Assembly: GCA_963974125.1 (NCBI GenBank)
Contig: CAXBCH010000012.1
Location: 34,695 to 98,694, forward strand
Reading direction: 5' to 3'
From: Haliea sp963974125
GTDB lineage: Bacteria; Pseudomonadota; Gammaproteobacteria; Pseudomonadales; Halieaceae
DNA length: 64,000 nt
Made by a program: the position numbers and the translations under genes. Positions 35,058 through 43,760 of this stretch are shown piece after piece; within the stretch, counting starts at the first letter, position 1; the number at the start of each line of letters is the position of its first letter. The notes below the pieces were generated by a model. It saw only the letters and a list, made by a program, of their open reading frames with translations. It had not been told where the DNA came from and searched no databases.

Positions 35058-36053
35058 TTACCCCTGCTGTTGCACCTGCTGGTCAATCGCCCCGAACAGG
35101 CTGTTGCCGTCGGCATCCAGCATTTCCAGCCGCACCCGGTCCCCGAACTGCATGAACGGGGTCGTCGGCTTGCCATCGCGAATCGTCTCGATCATGCGGA
35201 TCTCGGCGATGCAGCTGTAGCCCAAGCCACCATCCGCCACCGGGCGACCCGGGGTGCCGTCGTCATCCTTGTTGGACACTGTGCCCGAGCCGATAATGGT
35301 GCCGGCGCACAGGGGCCGGGTTTTCGCCGCATGAGCGATCAGGGTCGGGAAGTCGAAGGTCATGTCGACACCGGCATTGGCCTTGCCGAACAGCTCGCCA
35401 TTGTAGCTGACGCGCAGCGGCAGGTGGAGGCGCCCGCCGTCCCAGGCCTGGCCCAGTTCGTCCGGGGTAACACAGACCGGGCTAAAGGCGCTGGAGGGCT
35501 TGGACTGGAAGAAGCCGAAGCCCTTGCCCAGCTCCGCGGGTATCAGGTTGCGCAGGGAAACGTCGTTGACCACCATCAGCAGGCGAATCCCGGCGGCGGC
35601 CTGCTCCGGGCTCGCCCCCATGGGGACATCGCCGGTAATCACCGCGACCTCGCCCTCGAAGTCGATGCCCCAGGCGCTATCGGCCATGACAATGGGATCG
35701 CGGGGTCCGAGAAAGCTGTCCGAACCGCCCTGGTACATCAGCGGGTCGGTCCAGAAGCTCTCCGGCATCTCCGCGCCGCGAGCCTTGCGTACCAGCTCCA
35801 CGTGATTAACGTAGGCCGAGCCGTCCGCCCACTGGAACGCCCGGGGCAGCGGCGAGGCGCAGGCCTCCTCGACAAAGGCCTCACCGGCGCCGTTCTCGAC
35901 CTGCTTTGCGAGGCGCTCGAGCACGGGCTGCTGCTGCTCCCAGTCATCGAGGGCCTGCTGCAGGGTCATTCCCGCCGGCAGGCAACGCTGCAGGTCCCTG
36001 GATACGACGACCAGGGCGCCGTCGCGGCCCTTCTTCAATGATGCCAGTTTCAT
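35058..36053 (-). CDS. Fumarylacetoacetate hydrolase family protein
   Basis: 331 aa. The FAH fold is seen in FWTDPLMYQGGSDSFLGPRDPIV, GIDFEGEVAVITGDVPMG (metal-binding Glu region), LVVNDVSLRNLIP and LCAGTIIGSGTVSNKD. As the partner of the HPPD gene it most likely cleaves fumarylacetoacetate to fumarate and acetoacetate, the last step of tyrosine degradation. Homogentisate dioxygenase and maleylacetoacetate isomerase are not in the window. The ATG overlaps the HPPD stop (ATGA). Confidence 0.87.
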   Translation of the reverse strand: MKLASLKKGRDGALVVVSRDLQRCLPAGMTLQQALDDWEQQQPVLERLAKQVENGAGEAFVEEACASPLPRAFQWADGSAYVNHVELVRKARGAEMPESFWTDPLMYQGGSDSFLGPRDPIVMADSAWGIDFEGEVAVITGDVPMGASPEQAAAGIRLLMVVNDVSLRNLIPAELGKGFGFFQSKPSSAFSPVCVTPDELGQAWDGGRLHLPLRVSYNGELFGKANAGVDMTFDFPTLIAHAAKTRPLCAGTIIGSGTVSNKDDDGTPGRPVADGGLGYSCIAEIRMIETIRDGKPTTPFMQFGDRVRLEMLDADGNSLFGAIDQQVQQQG

Positions 36054-37171
36054 GCCTTTTGCTCCTGTTTCCTGTTGCTGGAGTCCTGCCCGCTGCCCCC
36101 GGAGTTGCCGAGTACGCCGCGCGCCACCTGGTCCCGTTCAATGGATTCAAACAGGGCCCTGAAATTGCCCTCGCCGAAGCCGTCGTCATCCTTGCGCTGG
36201 ATAAATTCGAAGAACACCGGGCCCAGCAGGTTGGCCGAGAAAATCTGCAGCAGCAGGCGCGGCGTACCACCCTCGGTGCTGCCGTCGAGCAGTATGCCAC
36301 GCGACTGCAGTTCCGCCACCGGCTCGCCGTGACCGGGCAGGCGCTCTTCCAGCATGTCGTAATAGGTGCCGGGCGGTGCCGGCATAAAGGTCATGCCGGC
36401 GGCCTTGAGGCGGTCGTAGCAGGCGAGGATGTCGTCACAGGCGAGTGCGATATGCTGGATGCCCTCGCCATTGTAGGCCATCAGGAATTCCTCGATCTGG
36501 CCGCCGCCCTTGGCCTCCTCGTTGAGGGGAATCCTGATCTTGCCATCGGGAGCGGTCATGGCCTTGGACAACAGTCCGGTGTACTCACCCTTGATATCGA
36601 AGTAGCGGATCTCACGGAAATTGAACAGCTCTTCATAGTATTTCGCCCAGAACCCCATGCGCCCGCGGTAGACGTTGTGGGTCAGGTGGTCCAGGGTATG
36701 GAAGCCGAGCCCCGCGGGCTTGCGTTCCACCCCCTCCAGCCAGTGGAAGTCGATATCGTAGATACTGTGCCCTTCCTGATAGCGATCTATCAGGTACAGG
36801 GTGGCACCGCCAATACCCTTGATCGCCGGCAGCCGCAGTTCCATCGGACCGGTTTCCACATGCACCGGCTGGGCGCCGTTCTCCAGCGCGCGGTTGTAGG
36901 CCAGGGTCGCATCCTTGACCCGGAACGCCATGCCGCAGGCCGAAGGGCCGTGCTCGCGGCCGTAATACCAGGCATGACTGTGGAGTTCGTAGTTGCTGAC
37001 GAAATTGATATCGCCCTGGCGCCACAGCGCCACGGCCTTGGTGCGATGGACTGCAACACGGGTGAAACCCATGGCCTCGAACACGGGCTCCAGGATGCCG
37101 GGCTCCGGCGCGGTGAATTCCACGAACTCGAAGCCGTCCAGGCCCATGGGATTTGCAAACAAGTCGGCCAC
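36050..37171 (-). CDS. hppD: 4-hydroxyphenylpyruvate dioxygenase
   Basis: 373 aa. This Fe(II) enzyme makes homogentisate from 4-hydroxyphenylpyruvate. The three iron ligands are visible: His162 (TLDHLTHN), His240 (GIQHIALAC) and Glu322 (GPVFFEFIQRK), the last in the C-terminal GFGEGNF region typical of the family. GAGGAGG lies before the ATG. A promoter overlapped by a perfect inverted repeat lies 60-100 nt upstream. It forms an operon with the FAH gene. Confidence 0.95.
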   Translation of the reverse strand: MADLFANPMGLDGFEFVEFTAPEPGILEPVFEAMGFTRVAVHRTKAVALWRQGDINFVSNYELHSHAWYYGREHGPSACGMAFRVKDATLAYNRALENGAQPVHVETGPMELRLPAIKGIGGATLYLIDRYQEGHSIYDIDFHWLEGVERKPAGLGFHTLDHLTHNVYRGRMGFWAKYYEELFNFREIRYFDIKGEYTGLLSKAMTAPDGKIRIPLNEEAKGGGQIEEFLMAYNGEGIQHIALACDDILACYDRLKAAGMTFMPAPPGTYYDMLEERLPGHGEPVAELQSRGILLDGSTEGGTPRLLLQIFSANLLGPVFFEFIQRKDDDGFGEGNFRALFESIERDQVARGVLGNSGGSGQDSSNRKQEQKA

Positions 37172-37231
37172 TGGCCACCTCCTCTGTCAGGTACGGCCGC
37201 CCAGCAGGTGACTCGGGCAGCGAGGTCAGGG

Positions 37232-37270
37232 AGTATAGACGCCACAACAAAGTGGTTTCAAGTGAAACCA
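37232..37270 (-). promoter_or_regulatory. hppD promoter overlapped by palindromic operator
   Basis: On the minus strand TTGAAA (37261-37256), 18 nt, TATACT (37237-37232). The -35 box lies within the perfect 18-bp inverted repeat TGGTTTCAAGTGAAACCA (37253-37270 on the plus strand). A dimeric repressor bound there would block RNA polymerase. No regulator gene is adjacent. Confidence 0.65.
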
Positions 37271-37300
37271 TATGGGAATGTTGCCCTGGAACCCTGCCTC

Positions 37301-39073
37301 TCAGGGCGCGCGGTACCGGTAGTAGCTGTCAATGTCCGCCCTCAGGACAATGCCGGTACTGACCGCGCTGCCGTAGACGGAGCGCCGGTGCACATAGAGG
37401 GCCTCGGCCTGGCTACTCTCGAGCAGATTCAGCGCTTCCTCAAGCGTGGCCTGGAAAGGTACCGGTGCGACATCGCGACGCTTGGCCGGGATATCCAGTA
37501 AATCGATGTCCGGAGGGGCCACCTCACCCTCGACGGCTTCATCCGGCGGCTCCTTCTCCTCCAGGAAGCGGACCAGGTCCGCCGTCAGCATCAGCGCCAC
37601 CGGGCCACCGCTGCTACCCGCGATCAGCAGCCACTTGGGCTTGGCGGCAAGCACCTGGTCTACTGCCTCCCTGCCCAGCAAGCGCGGCACCGATTGCATG
37701 CTGCGCTCCATGATCGCGGGCACCGCCACCCTGCGCAGTGCCTGCGTAACAGGCGAACTCTGGTAACTGAAACCCTGAATCCTGAGAACCGACAGGAAGA
37801 CCGATTTCTTCCCAAATATCTCGCTGGTAACCAGGCTCGCAACCGTGATGGCGAGCATGCCGGGGAGAATGATGTTGGGGTTATGGGTCAATTCCAGCAG
37901 CGCCATCAAGGCGGCCAATGGCGCCTGCAGGACAGCCCCCATCATCGCCCCCATGCCCAGCATGGCGTAAAACCCCACGGATGACGCGCCATCCGGAGCA
38001 TACCAGGCGCCGACCAGACCCATTGCGCCTCCCAGCGTTGCCCCGGTCACCAGGGTCGGCCCGATTACGCTGCTGGGCATGCCCAGCCCCACGGTGACTC
38101 CGGTCACCAGCAGTTTCGCAACACCCACCACCAACAGTGCGGACAGTGCGATTTGGCCGTGGAAGGTTCGGTTCACCGTGTCGTAGCCGATCCCCATCAC
38201 CTCCGGCACCAGCAGCGCAAACGGTACCGCGAAACACCCGGCAAGAAACAGGCGCAGGAAGACCGGGCGACTTTCATAGCGGCTCAGGCTGTCAATCAGG
38301 TGGATAAAACCGGCGGCAGCCACGCCGATGACGGCGGCGATCACCAGAATCCAGGGCAGCTCCCAGAGCGAATACATGCTCAACAGCGGCACCTGGAACG
38401 CGGGATCCGCTCCATACACCGCATGCGTGAGCACCCCGGCGCTCACCGCGGCGAGGATGACCGGGGTAAACACTGCAATAGTGTACTCCATCATCACCAC
38501 TTCCATGGCAAAGATCACGCCGGCGATCGGCGTGTTAAAGGATGCGGAAATGGCGCCGGCAACGCCGCAGGCCACCAGAGTGCGGATACTGTTATTGGGG
38601 AGGCGCATCCACTGCCCCATCAGGCTGGAAACCGCGGCACCCAGATGCACCGCCGGGCCCTCGCGCCCCGCAGACTGCCCGGTCACGACCGTGCCGACAC
38701 CCACCGCGAACTGGATGAGCGCACTGCGCAAAGTGATGTAGCCCTGGTGATAATTGAGCCGATGCATGACATGGGCCACACCGACCCGGCGGTCAGCGGC
38801 AGCCAGCCTCGACAGGAAAAGCCCCAGCATGACCGCCCCGACGAGCGGCAGCAGGGCCCGCGCCCAGCCGCCCAGTTGCTCGAACGCCTCGCTGTCACCC
38901 CCGGGCAGGAAATAGCCCAGCGGCCACTCAATGGCGGCGCGAAAAACCAGAATGACACCACCGGTCAGCACACCCGACAGCAAGCCTAGAATAGCCAGCT
39001 GCAGCAGGGCATCACCCCGCGACAGCCGGCCGCTGAAGCGTGTGCTCCATTTCTCCTTGCGCGGAACGCTCAC
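37301..39073 (-). CDS. ClC-family chloride channel/transporter with C-terminal CBS region
   Basis: 590 aa. About 12 membrane helices span residues 20-440, with the ClC filter motif GREGPAVHLGA (conserved gating Glu) and later GLGMPSSVIGPTLVTGATLGG and MGAMMGAVLQAPLAALMALLELT. The C-terminal ~150 residues (MERSMQSVPRLLGREAVDQVL ... TLEEALNLLESSQAEALYVHR) form a CBS pair. It moves Cl- (channel or H+/Cl- exchange). The start is GTG. A diverged copy of its first ~32 codons lies at 46208-46303. Confidence 0.9.
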   Translation of the reverse strand: MSVPRKEKWSTRFSGRLSRGDALLQLAILGLLSGVLTGGVILVFRAAIEWPLGYFLPGGDSEAFEQLGGWARALLPLVGAVMLGLFLSRLAAADRRVGVAHVMHRLNYHQGYITLRSALIQFAVGVGTVVTGQSAGREGPAVHLGAAVSSLMGQWMRLPNNSIRTLVACGVAGAISASFNTPIAGVIFAMEVVMMEYTIAVFTPVILAAVSAGVLTHAVYGADPAFQVPLLSMYSLWELPWILVIAAVIGVAAAGFIHLIDSLSRYESRPVFLRLFLAGCFAVPFALLVPEVMGIGYDTVNRTFHGQIALSALLVVGVAKLLVTGVTVGLGMPSSVIGPTLVTGATLGGAMGLVGAWYAPDGASSVGFYAMLGMGAMMGAVLQAPLAALMALLELTHNPNIILPGMLAITVASLVTSEIFGKKSVFLSVLRIQGFSYQSSPVTQALRRVAVPAIMERSMQSVPRLLGREAVDQVLAAKPKWLLIAGSSGGPVALMLTADLVRFLEEKEPPDEAVEGEVAPPDIDLLDIPAKRRDVAPVPFQATLEEALNLLESSQAEALYVHRRSVYGSAVSTGIVLRADIDSYYRYRAP

Positions 39074-39334
39074 CGACCTGCGCCCGCCACGGCACAGACA
39101 GCACGGGGAACCACAGCCGCCAGGGCTGCCACCACTGCAGAACAGGCCATCTGTTCACTCTCCGCAGAACATCGACCCGTGAGCATACGATGCCGACATC
39201 GCCAAACCAAGGGCCCACCCTGCCTTGTTCGACAAAACGGGGAGAGTATCAGCAATAAATGCAGGGCCCTTCATTTCTGCCTCCCGGCAAGTTAGATTGT
39301 CGACCTTTAATGCCTGACAACAGGAGCAAACGCG

Positions 39335-41074
39335 GTGGGCAACAAGATCGTGGTCAAGAAACCACTGGTAATTCTTCACGGCGACGAGATGGCGCAAATT
39401 GCCTTCGAGAAAATACTCGAGCAGTTCGTCACATCACGCCTGCAGATTGATCTGGTAGAGGTGGATCTCTCAGCGGAGAAGCGGCTGACCAGCAACGGGC
39501 AGGTGGTGCTTGATGCGATCCAGGCGCTCCGGGAGCATGGCATCGGCGTCAAGAATGCAGGCATGACGGTGAACCGCAGTCAGCTCAACGAGTTGCTCGG
39601 CAAATACCCCGACATCAAGGAGGCTGCGCTGCACAAGTTGGCCACGAAATCTCCCAACGGAGCCATTCGCAAAGGCATTGGGGGCAATATTACACGCGAG
39701 GATATCGAGTTCCGCAACCTCAGGAGCGTGCGGCCAGAGTGGAAAAACCGCGACATCGAAGTGGACACCATGCACAGCGGCGGCCTGGACTTCAGCTACA
39801 GCGAGCTGTCCAATGCCACGGGGGTTGCCAAGGTAGTCTTCGTGGGCAGCAGCGGCGATCCTGTGGAGATACATCGCCGGACCCTGAAAAAAGGCGACCC
39901 GTGGATGCTGGCGACCAACTGCATAGAAGAGGTGCGGGCCTGGGCACACCGCTTTTTCCAGCGAGCCCTGGATGAGCGGCGGGACATCTACCTCGGCCTG
40001 AAGGATACGGTGGTCCCCGGTTACGACGGCGTTATGCGTGCCGCCATAGAGCAGATCTACGAGCGTGACTACAAGGACAGGGTGACCGCCGCCGGACTTT
40101 CCTATCACTACGAACTCATTGACGCCCAGGCGGCGCGTATTGTCTCCAACCCTCCGCAACGAGCCCTGTGGGGTGTGCCGGACAACGTCGTGGGCATGAA
40201 GCTGTTCAAGCTGGTGCAGCAGCTCAAGCACTATGGCCTGCCCGAGCGCAAGGCGCACGTTTCCATCTCCAGAATGAGCGCCGGGGGAGGCGACCAGTAT
40301 GGAAGCTACAACCTGCCAGCACCGGAAGACGGTATTGTCAAAGTCATTGTCGATGGTGAGGAAAAGCACGCTCGCACTGTACGAGCCAGCGACCCCATTC
40401 TTTTCATGTCGAATGATCGCGAGGCCATCAAGGACTGGGTGAAGCAGGTTTTCCGCGACGCAGTGGTCAACAAAAAGGAAATTTACTTCGGATTGAAGCG
40501 GGAATTCATCAACTACGACGAGGTTTACAGCTCAATCATTCTGGAGATACGCAAGGAACTGGCGGACCTGGATACACCGCCGCCCTCCTTCATGATCATG
40601 CGCCCGTCGCGGCAACTGAGCAAAATGATCTGCGACCCACCACGCTGGGGCCTGTATCCAGCCCAGAATCTTGACGGCGATATCTTTTCCGACATTTCTG
40701 CAGCGCTTGGTGGCAGCCTCGCCACCGCCAGCTCGGTGATCGAAAGCAAGGACGGTACGATGCTGTACGAGGCGCCGCACGGCACGGCGCACGACCTCTA
40801 CTTGCGCTACCTCGAGACCAACGGCAAGGAAGCCAACTTCAATTCCTCCGCATTGATCTTCGCCGTGGCCAATGCATTGGAGGAAATGGCCCGCCGGGAA
40901 AGCAACCAGCCGCTCGCGGACTATGCGAACAAGCTCAAGACCGCACTGATAGAAACCGTCGCGCAGGGAACCATCACTGGCGATCTCAAGGGCAAGACCA
41001 CCAATCCGGAAGCTGAAACCGTGGTGGATATGTACGGCTTCCTCGATGCGGTAGATGCGAATCTGGCAGCGTGA
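39335..41074 (+). CDS. Isocitrate dehydrogenase of eukaryotic type with tandem-duplicated small domain, predicted NAD-dependent monomer
   Basis: 579 aa against ~410 for dimeric eukaryotic-type IDHs. The N-terminus matches them: GMT (Thr78), KSPNGAIR (Ser106, Asn108, Arg112) and ITRED (Arg121). The small/clasp region then occurs twice, at ~146-300 and ~313-458. Copy 1 keeps IYLGLKDT (Lys223, Thr225) and LID (Asp263), which in dimers come from the other subunit. Copy 2 keeps Arg313, DQY (Tyr322) and NLDGDIFSD (Asp449, Asp453). The cofactor loop HGTAHDLY replaces the NADP-phosphate Arg-His pair by Asp-Leu, suggesting NAD+. Start GTG with AGGAG 8 nt upstream. The reaction is isocitrate to 2-oxoglutarate. 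Activity is inferred. Confidence 0.82.
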   Translation: MGNKIVVKKPLVILHGDEMAQIAFEKILEQFVTSRLQIDLVEVDLSAEKRLTSNGQVVLDAIQALREHGIGVKNAGMTVNRSQLNELLGKYPDIKEAALHKLATKSPNGAIRKGIGGNITREDIEFRNLRSVRPEWKNRDIEVDTMHSGGLDFSYSELSNATGVAKVVFVGSSGDPVEIHRRTLKKGDPWMLATNCIEEVRAWAHRFFQRALDERRDIYLGLKDTVVPGYDGVMRAAIEQIYERDYKDRVTAAGLSYHYELIDAQAARIVSNPPQRALWGVPDNVVGMKLFKLVQQLKHYGLPERKAHVSISRMSAGGGDQYGSYNLPAPEDGIVKVIVDGEEKHARTVRASDPILFMSNDREAIKDWVKQVFRDAVVNKKEIYFGLKREFINYDEVYSSIILEIRKELADLDTPPPSFMIMRPSRQLSKMICDPPRWGLYPAQNLDGDIFSDISAALGGSLATASSVIESKDGTMLYEAPHGTAHDLYLRYLETNGKEANFNSSALIFAVANALEEMARRESNQPLADYANKLKTALIETVAQGTITGDLKGKTTNPEAETVVDMYGFLDAVDANLAA

Positions 41075-41104
41075 CAGGCGGGCACCGGATGAAAACCGGC
41101 GCTT

Positions 41105-42832
41105 TCACGCAGTTTGCGGCGCGCCCTGCTGACCGCGGATCAGCTGGCCGGGGAGTGCCCCCGTCGCTTGCCCGTTGCGATAGACCGGCACACCGTTGAC
41201 CAGCGTCGCCACGTAGCCCTCGGCGCGCTGCACAAGGCGCCGCCCGCCACCGGGCAGGTCATAGGTGATTTCAGGCACGCGCAGGGCCAGGCGGTCAAAA
41301 TCAATCACATTGATATCGGCCTTGTAGCCCGGCGCCAGTAGCCCCCTGTCCTCAAGGCCCATGGTGAGAGCGGTGGCGCGACTCAAGCGATGCACCAGCT
41401 CCGGCAAGGCAATGCGCCCGGCGGGACGATCCCGGCCCCAGTGGGTCAGGGCAAATGTGGAATAACTGCCGTCGCAGATCGTGGACGAATGCGCACCACC
41501 GTCGCCGAGCCCCGGCAACACGTCGGGATGTCGCAGTATCTCGCCCACCGCATCCAGGCTGCCATCGGCATAATTGGCCATGGCCAGATACAGCACCGCG
41601 CCGCGCTCACCCTCTATCATCAGGTCGTAGGCGAGCTCAGCCGCGCTGCAACCCTGCGCCTGTGCGCGACCAGCAATACTCTGCTCCCAGGGCTGCTCGT
41701 AGTCAGGCGGGTCGCCCAGCTGGAACATATAATCGAAGTTGCGCACCATCCGGCCCAGCACCAGGGCCGGATCCGGGTCTGTGGGCTCCGCCAGGATACG
41801 GGCACGGCGTCCAGGGTCGCGCAGCGCCTCCAGGCGCCTGGCCAGGGGCAAATCGGCGACCTCCCGGTAACCCTCGGTGGTGTAGAACGGATTGAGAGTC
41901 AGCTCAACGCCGAGCATCATACCGATGGCCCGGGGCATCACCTGGCCCTTGATGGTAATTCCCGCTGCGTTGGCTTCCTCCAGCCCCCGCAGCAGTTGCG
42001 GCCAGATCTGCGGCCCGCTATTGCCGGTTCCCATGGAGAAGGTCAACGGCCGCCCGGAGGCCTCCGCGAGTTGCCGCAGCACACTGACATCCTTGCCGGG
42101 CAGGTGCACATCCTCGACGATCTGGAACACGCCCTTGCCCGCCTTGCGCAGGGTGCGCGCCAGCGCCAGCAACTCTTCATTGGTGGCGTCCAGCGTCGGG
42201 ATCGGTGTGCCATCGCTGGCGCGGTGGAACAGCGTACGCGAGGTACCAATGCCCATGGCACCCGCCTCCAGCGCCTCCTCCAGCAATTCACACATGCGCT
42301 CAATGTCGTCTGCTGTGGCAGGTTCGCGACGGGCACCGCGCTCCCCCATGACATAGACACGCAGCGCGGCGTGCGGCAGATAGCCCCCCACATCCATGTC
42401 GTAGCGTCGGCTGGCCAGGACTTCCAGGTATTGCGGAAAGCTCTCCCAGTTCCAGGACAAACCCTCCGCCAATACCGGAAATGGAATATCCTCCACGCCA
42501 TCCATCAGGCGGATCAGCGTATCGTGATCCTGCGGTCGGCACGGCGCAAATCCCACCCCGCAGTTGCCCATGATGGCGGTGGTCACCCCGTGGCTGGACG
42601 ACGGCTGCAGGCGGTTCTCCCAGGTCACATGGCCGTCGTAATGCGTGTGCACATCCACGAATCCCGGCGTTACCAGCAGGCCCCGCGCATCGATTTCCTC
42701 TCGTCCTGCGGGCAGGTCGCGACCGAGCGCGGCAATGACGCCGTTTGCTACTGCCACATCCACTGCCTGCGGCGCACCACCGCCGCCATCCAGAACGGTA
42801 CCTCCGCGAATTACCAGATCGTAGTCACTCAT
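41105..42832 (-). CDS. N-acyl-D-amino-acid deacylase (D-aminoacylase) family amidohydrolase
   Basis: 575 aa. This metal-dependent amidohydrolase begins DYDLVIRGGTVLDGGG, with the metal motif VDVHTHYDGHVTWE, then MGNCGVGFAPC (the Cys ligand typical of D-aminoacylases), the SSTICDGSYS region with Asp, and PGYKADINVIDFD near the end. Family members release D-amino acids from N-acyl forms; many homologues are uncharacterised, so the substrate is open. The ATG overlaps the TauD gene stop (ATGA), in an operon with TauD and a TonB receptor. Confidence 0.87.
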   Translation of the reverse strand: MSDYDLVIRGGTVLDGGGGAPQAVDVAVANGVIAALGRDLPAGREEIDARGLLVTPGFVDVHTHYDGHVTWENRLQPSSSHGVTTAIMGNCGVGFAPCRPQDHDTLIRLMDGVEDIPFPVLAEGLSWNWESFPQYLEVLASRRYDMDVGGYLPHAALRVYVMGERGARREPATADDIERMCELLEEALEAGAMGIGTSRTLFHRASDGTPIPTLDATNEELLALARTLRKAGKGVFQIVEDVHLPGKDVSVLRQLAEASGRPLTFSMGTGNSGPQIWPQLLRGLEEANAAGITIKGQVMPRAIGMMLGVELTLNPFYTTEGYREVADLPLARRLEALRDPGRRARILAEPTDPDPALVLGRMVRNFDYMFQLGDPPDYEQPWEQSIAGRAQAQGCSAAELAYDLMIEGERGAVLYLAMANYADGSLDAVGEILRHPDVLPGLGDGGAHSSTICDGSYSTFALTHWGRDRPAGRIALPELVHRLSRATALTMGLEDRGLLAPGYKADINVIDFDRLALRVPEITYDLPGGGRRLVQRAEGYVATLVNGVPVYRNGQATGALPGQLIRGQQGAPQTA

Positions 42833-43758
42833 GCGCTTTGTACCTCTTCGTCATCCAGACTGCGCCCCATCTTGACGCTGCCGCGGATCGTGCTGCGCTG
42901 TACAATCCGCGTCTCGGCTACCGGGTGCCCGAAGGCCATGTGCATGGTGCGCCGATTGTCCCAGGCGATCACATCGTTGTTCTTCCACGCGTGAATATAG
43001 CGGAAGCGCGGCTGCAGGGCGTGCTCAACCAGGCTTTGTATCAACGCATCACTTTCCGCTTCCGGCATGCCTTCCACGCCCTGGATATTGAGTGTACTGA
43101 TATTGAGAATGCGCCGGCCGGTTTCCGGGTGCCGCCAGACCAGTGGGTGAATAACGGGAGGGAAACTGGGAAGGTCCTTTATCGTACCCTGAAGCAGCGA
43201 ACCGCCGGGTTTGTTGAATCGCATGCCCTCGAGGTCCGGAGAAAAAATGTAGCGAGCTTCCAGGCCTTCGATGCGCTGGCGCGTGTCTGCATCCAACGCC
43301 TCATATGCCAGAGCGGTATCTATCCAGCCGGTTTGCCCACCGTGCTCACTGTTGCGCACCATGCGCAACACCGCGCCCGCATTCGGGGTGGTGGTAAACG
43401 CGAGATCCGTGTGCCAGGGAATGTGCCCGTAGGTCGCCACGCCGTCAAATTCATACACCGGACCGGTGAGCTCCTTCTCATTGCTGAGCAGAATCAGCTC
43501 GGGGTATTCGGGCAATCTGAAATGTTCTATCGGATGCGGCTCCAGCTCACCCAGGCAGCGGGAAATACGCAACAACGCCTCCGGTGAGGTAGCAATGCCC
43601 CGCAACAGAACCACACCGGCATCCAGCCAAATCTCTCGCAGCCTGCCGGCCGATTCGGCGGAAATCTCCCTGTCGGCATCCAGGCCAATGACCTCGACAC
43701 CAATACTGCCGGGCAGTGGGCACAGGGAAAACGCATCGTCTTGCCGGGCACCGGTCAT
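42829..43758 (-). CDS. TauD/TfdA-family Fe(II)/2-oxoglutarate dioxygenase
   Basis: 309 aa. The iron-binding facial triad is His116-x-Asp118 (WHTDLAFT) and His273 (NRRTMHMAF), with the 2-oxoglutarate-binding Arg a few residues later (VAETRIVQRSTIRG). Family members hydroxylate small organic acids such as taurine or aryloxy acids, often releasing sulfite or an alcohol. Here the partner deacylase and TonB receptor suggest a larger imported substrate; its identity is unknown. It is coupled to the deacylase gene and lies 2 nt after the receptor gene. Confidence 0.88.
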   Translation of the reverse strand: MTGARQDDAFSLCPLPGSIGVEVIGLDADREISAESAGRLREIWLDAGVVLLRGIATSPEALLRISRCLGELEPHPIEHFRLPEYPELILLSNEKELTGPVYEFDGVATYGHIPWHTDLAFTTTPNAGAVLRMVRNSEHGGQTGWIDTALAYEALDADTRQRIEGLEARYIFSPDLEGMRFNKPGGSLLQGTIKDLPSFPPVIHPLVWRHPETGRRILNISTLNIQGVEGMPEAESDALIQSLVEHALQPRFRYIHAWKNNDVIAWDNRRTMHMAFGHPVAETRIVQRSTIRGSVKMGRSLDDEEVQSA

Positions 43759-43760
43759 GG

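Noticed and set aside
39070..39255. Small hydrophobic open frame upstream of the ClC gene
   Set aside because: No ribosome site and no family match; overlaps the ClC promoter region.
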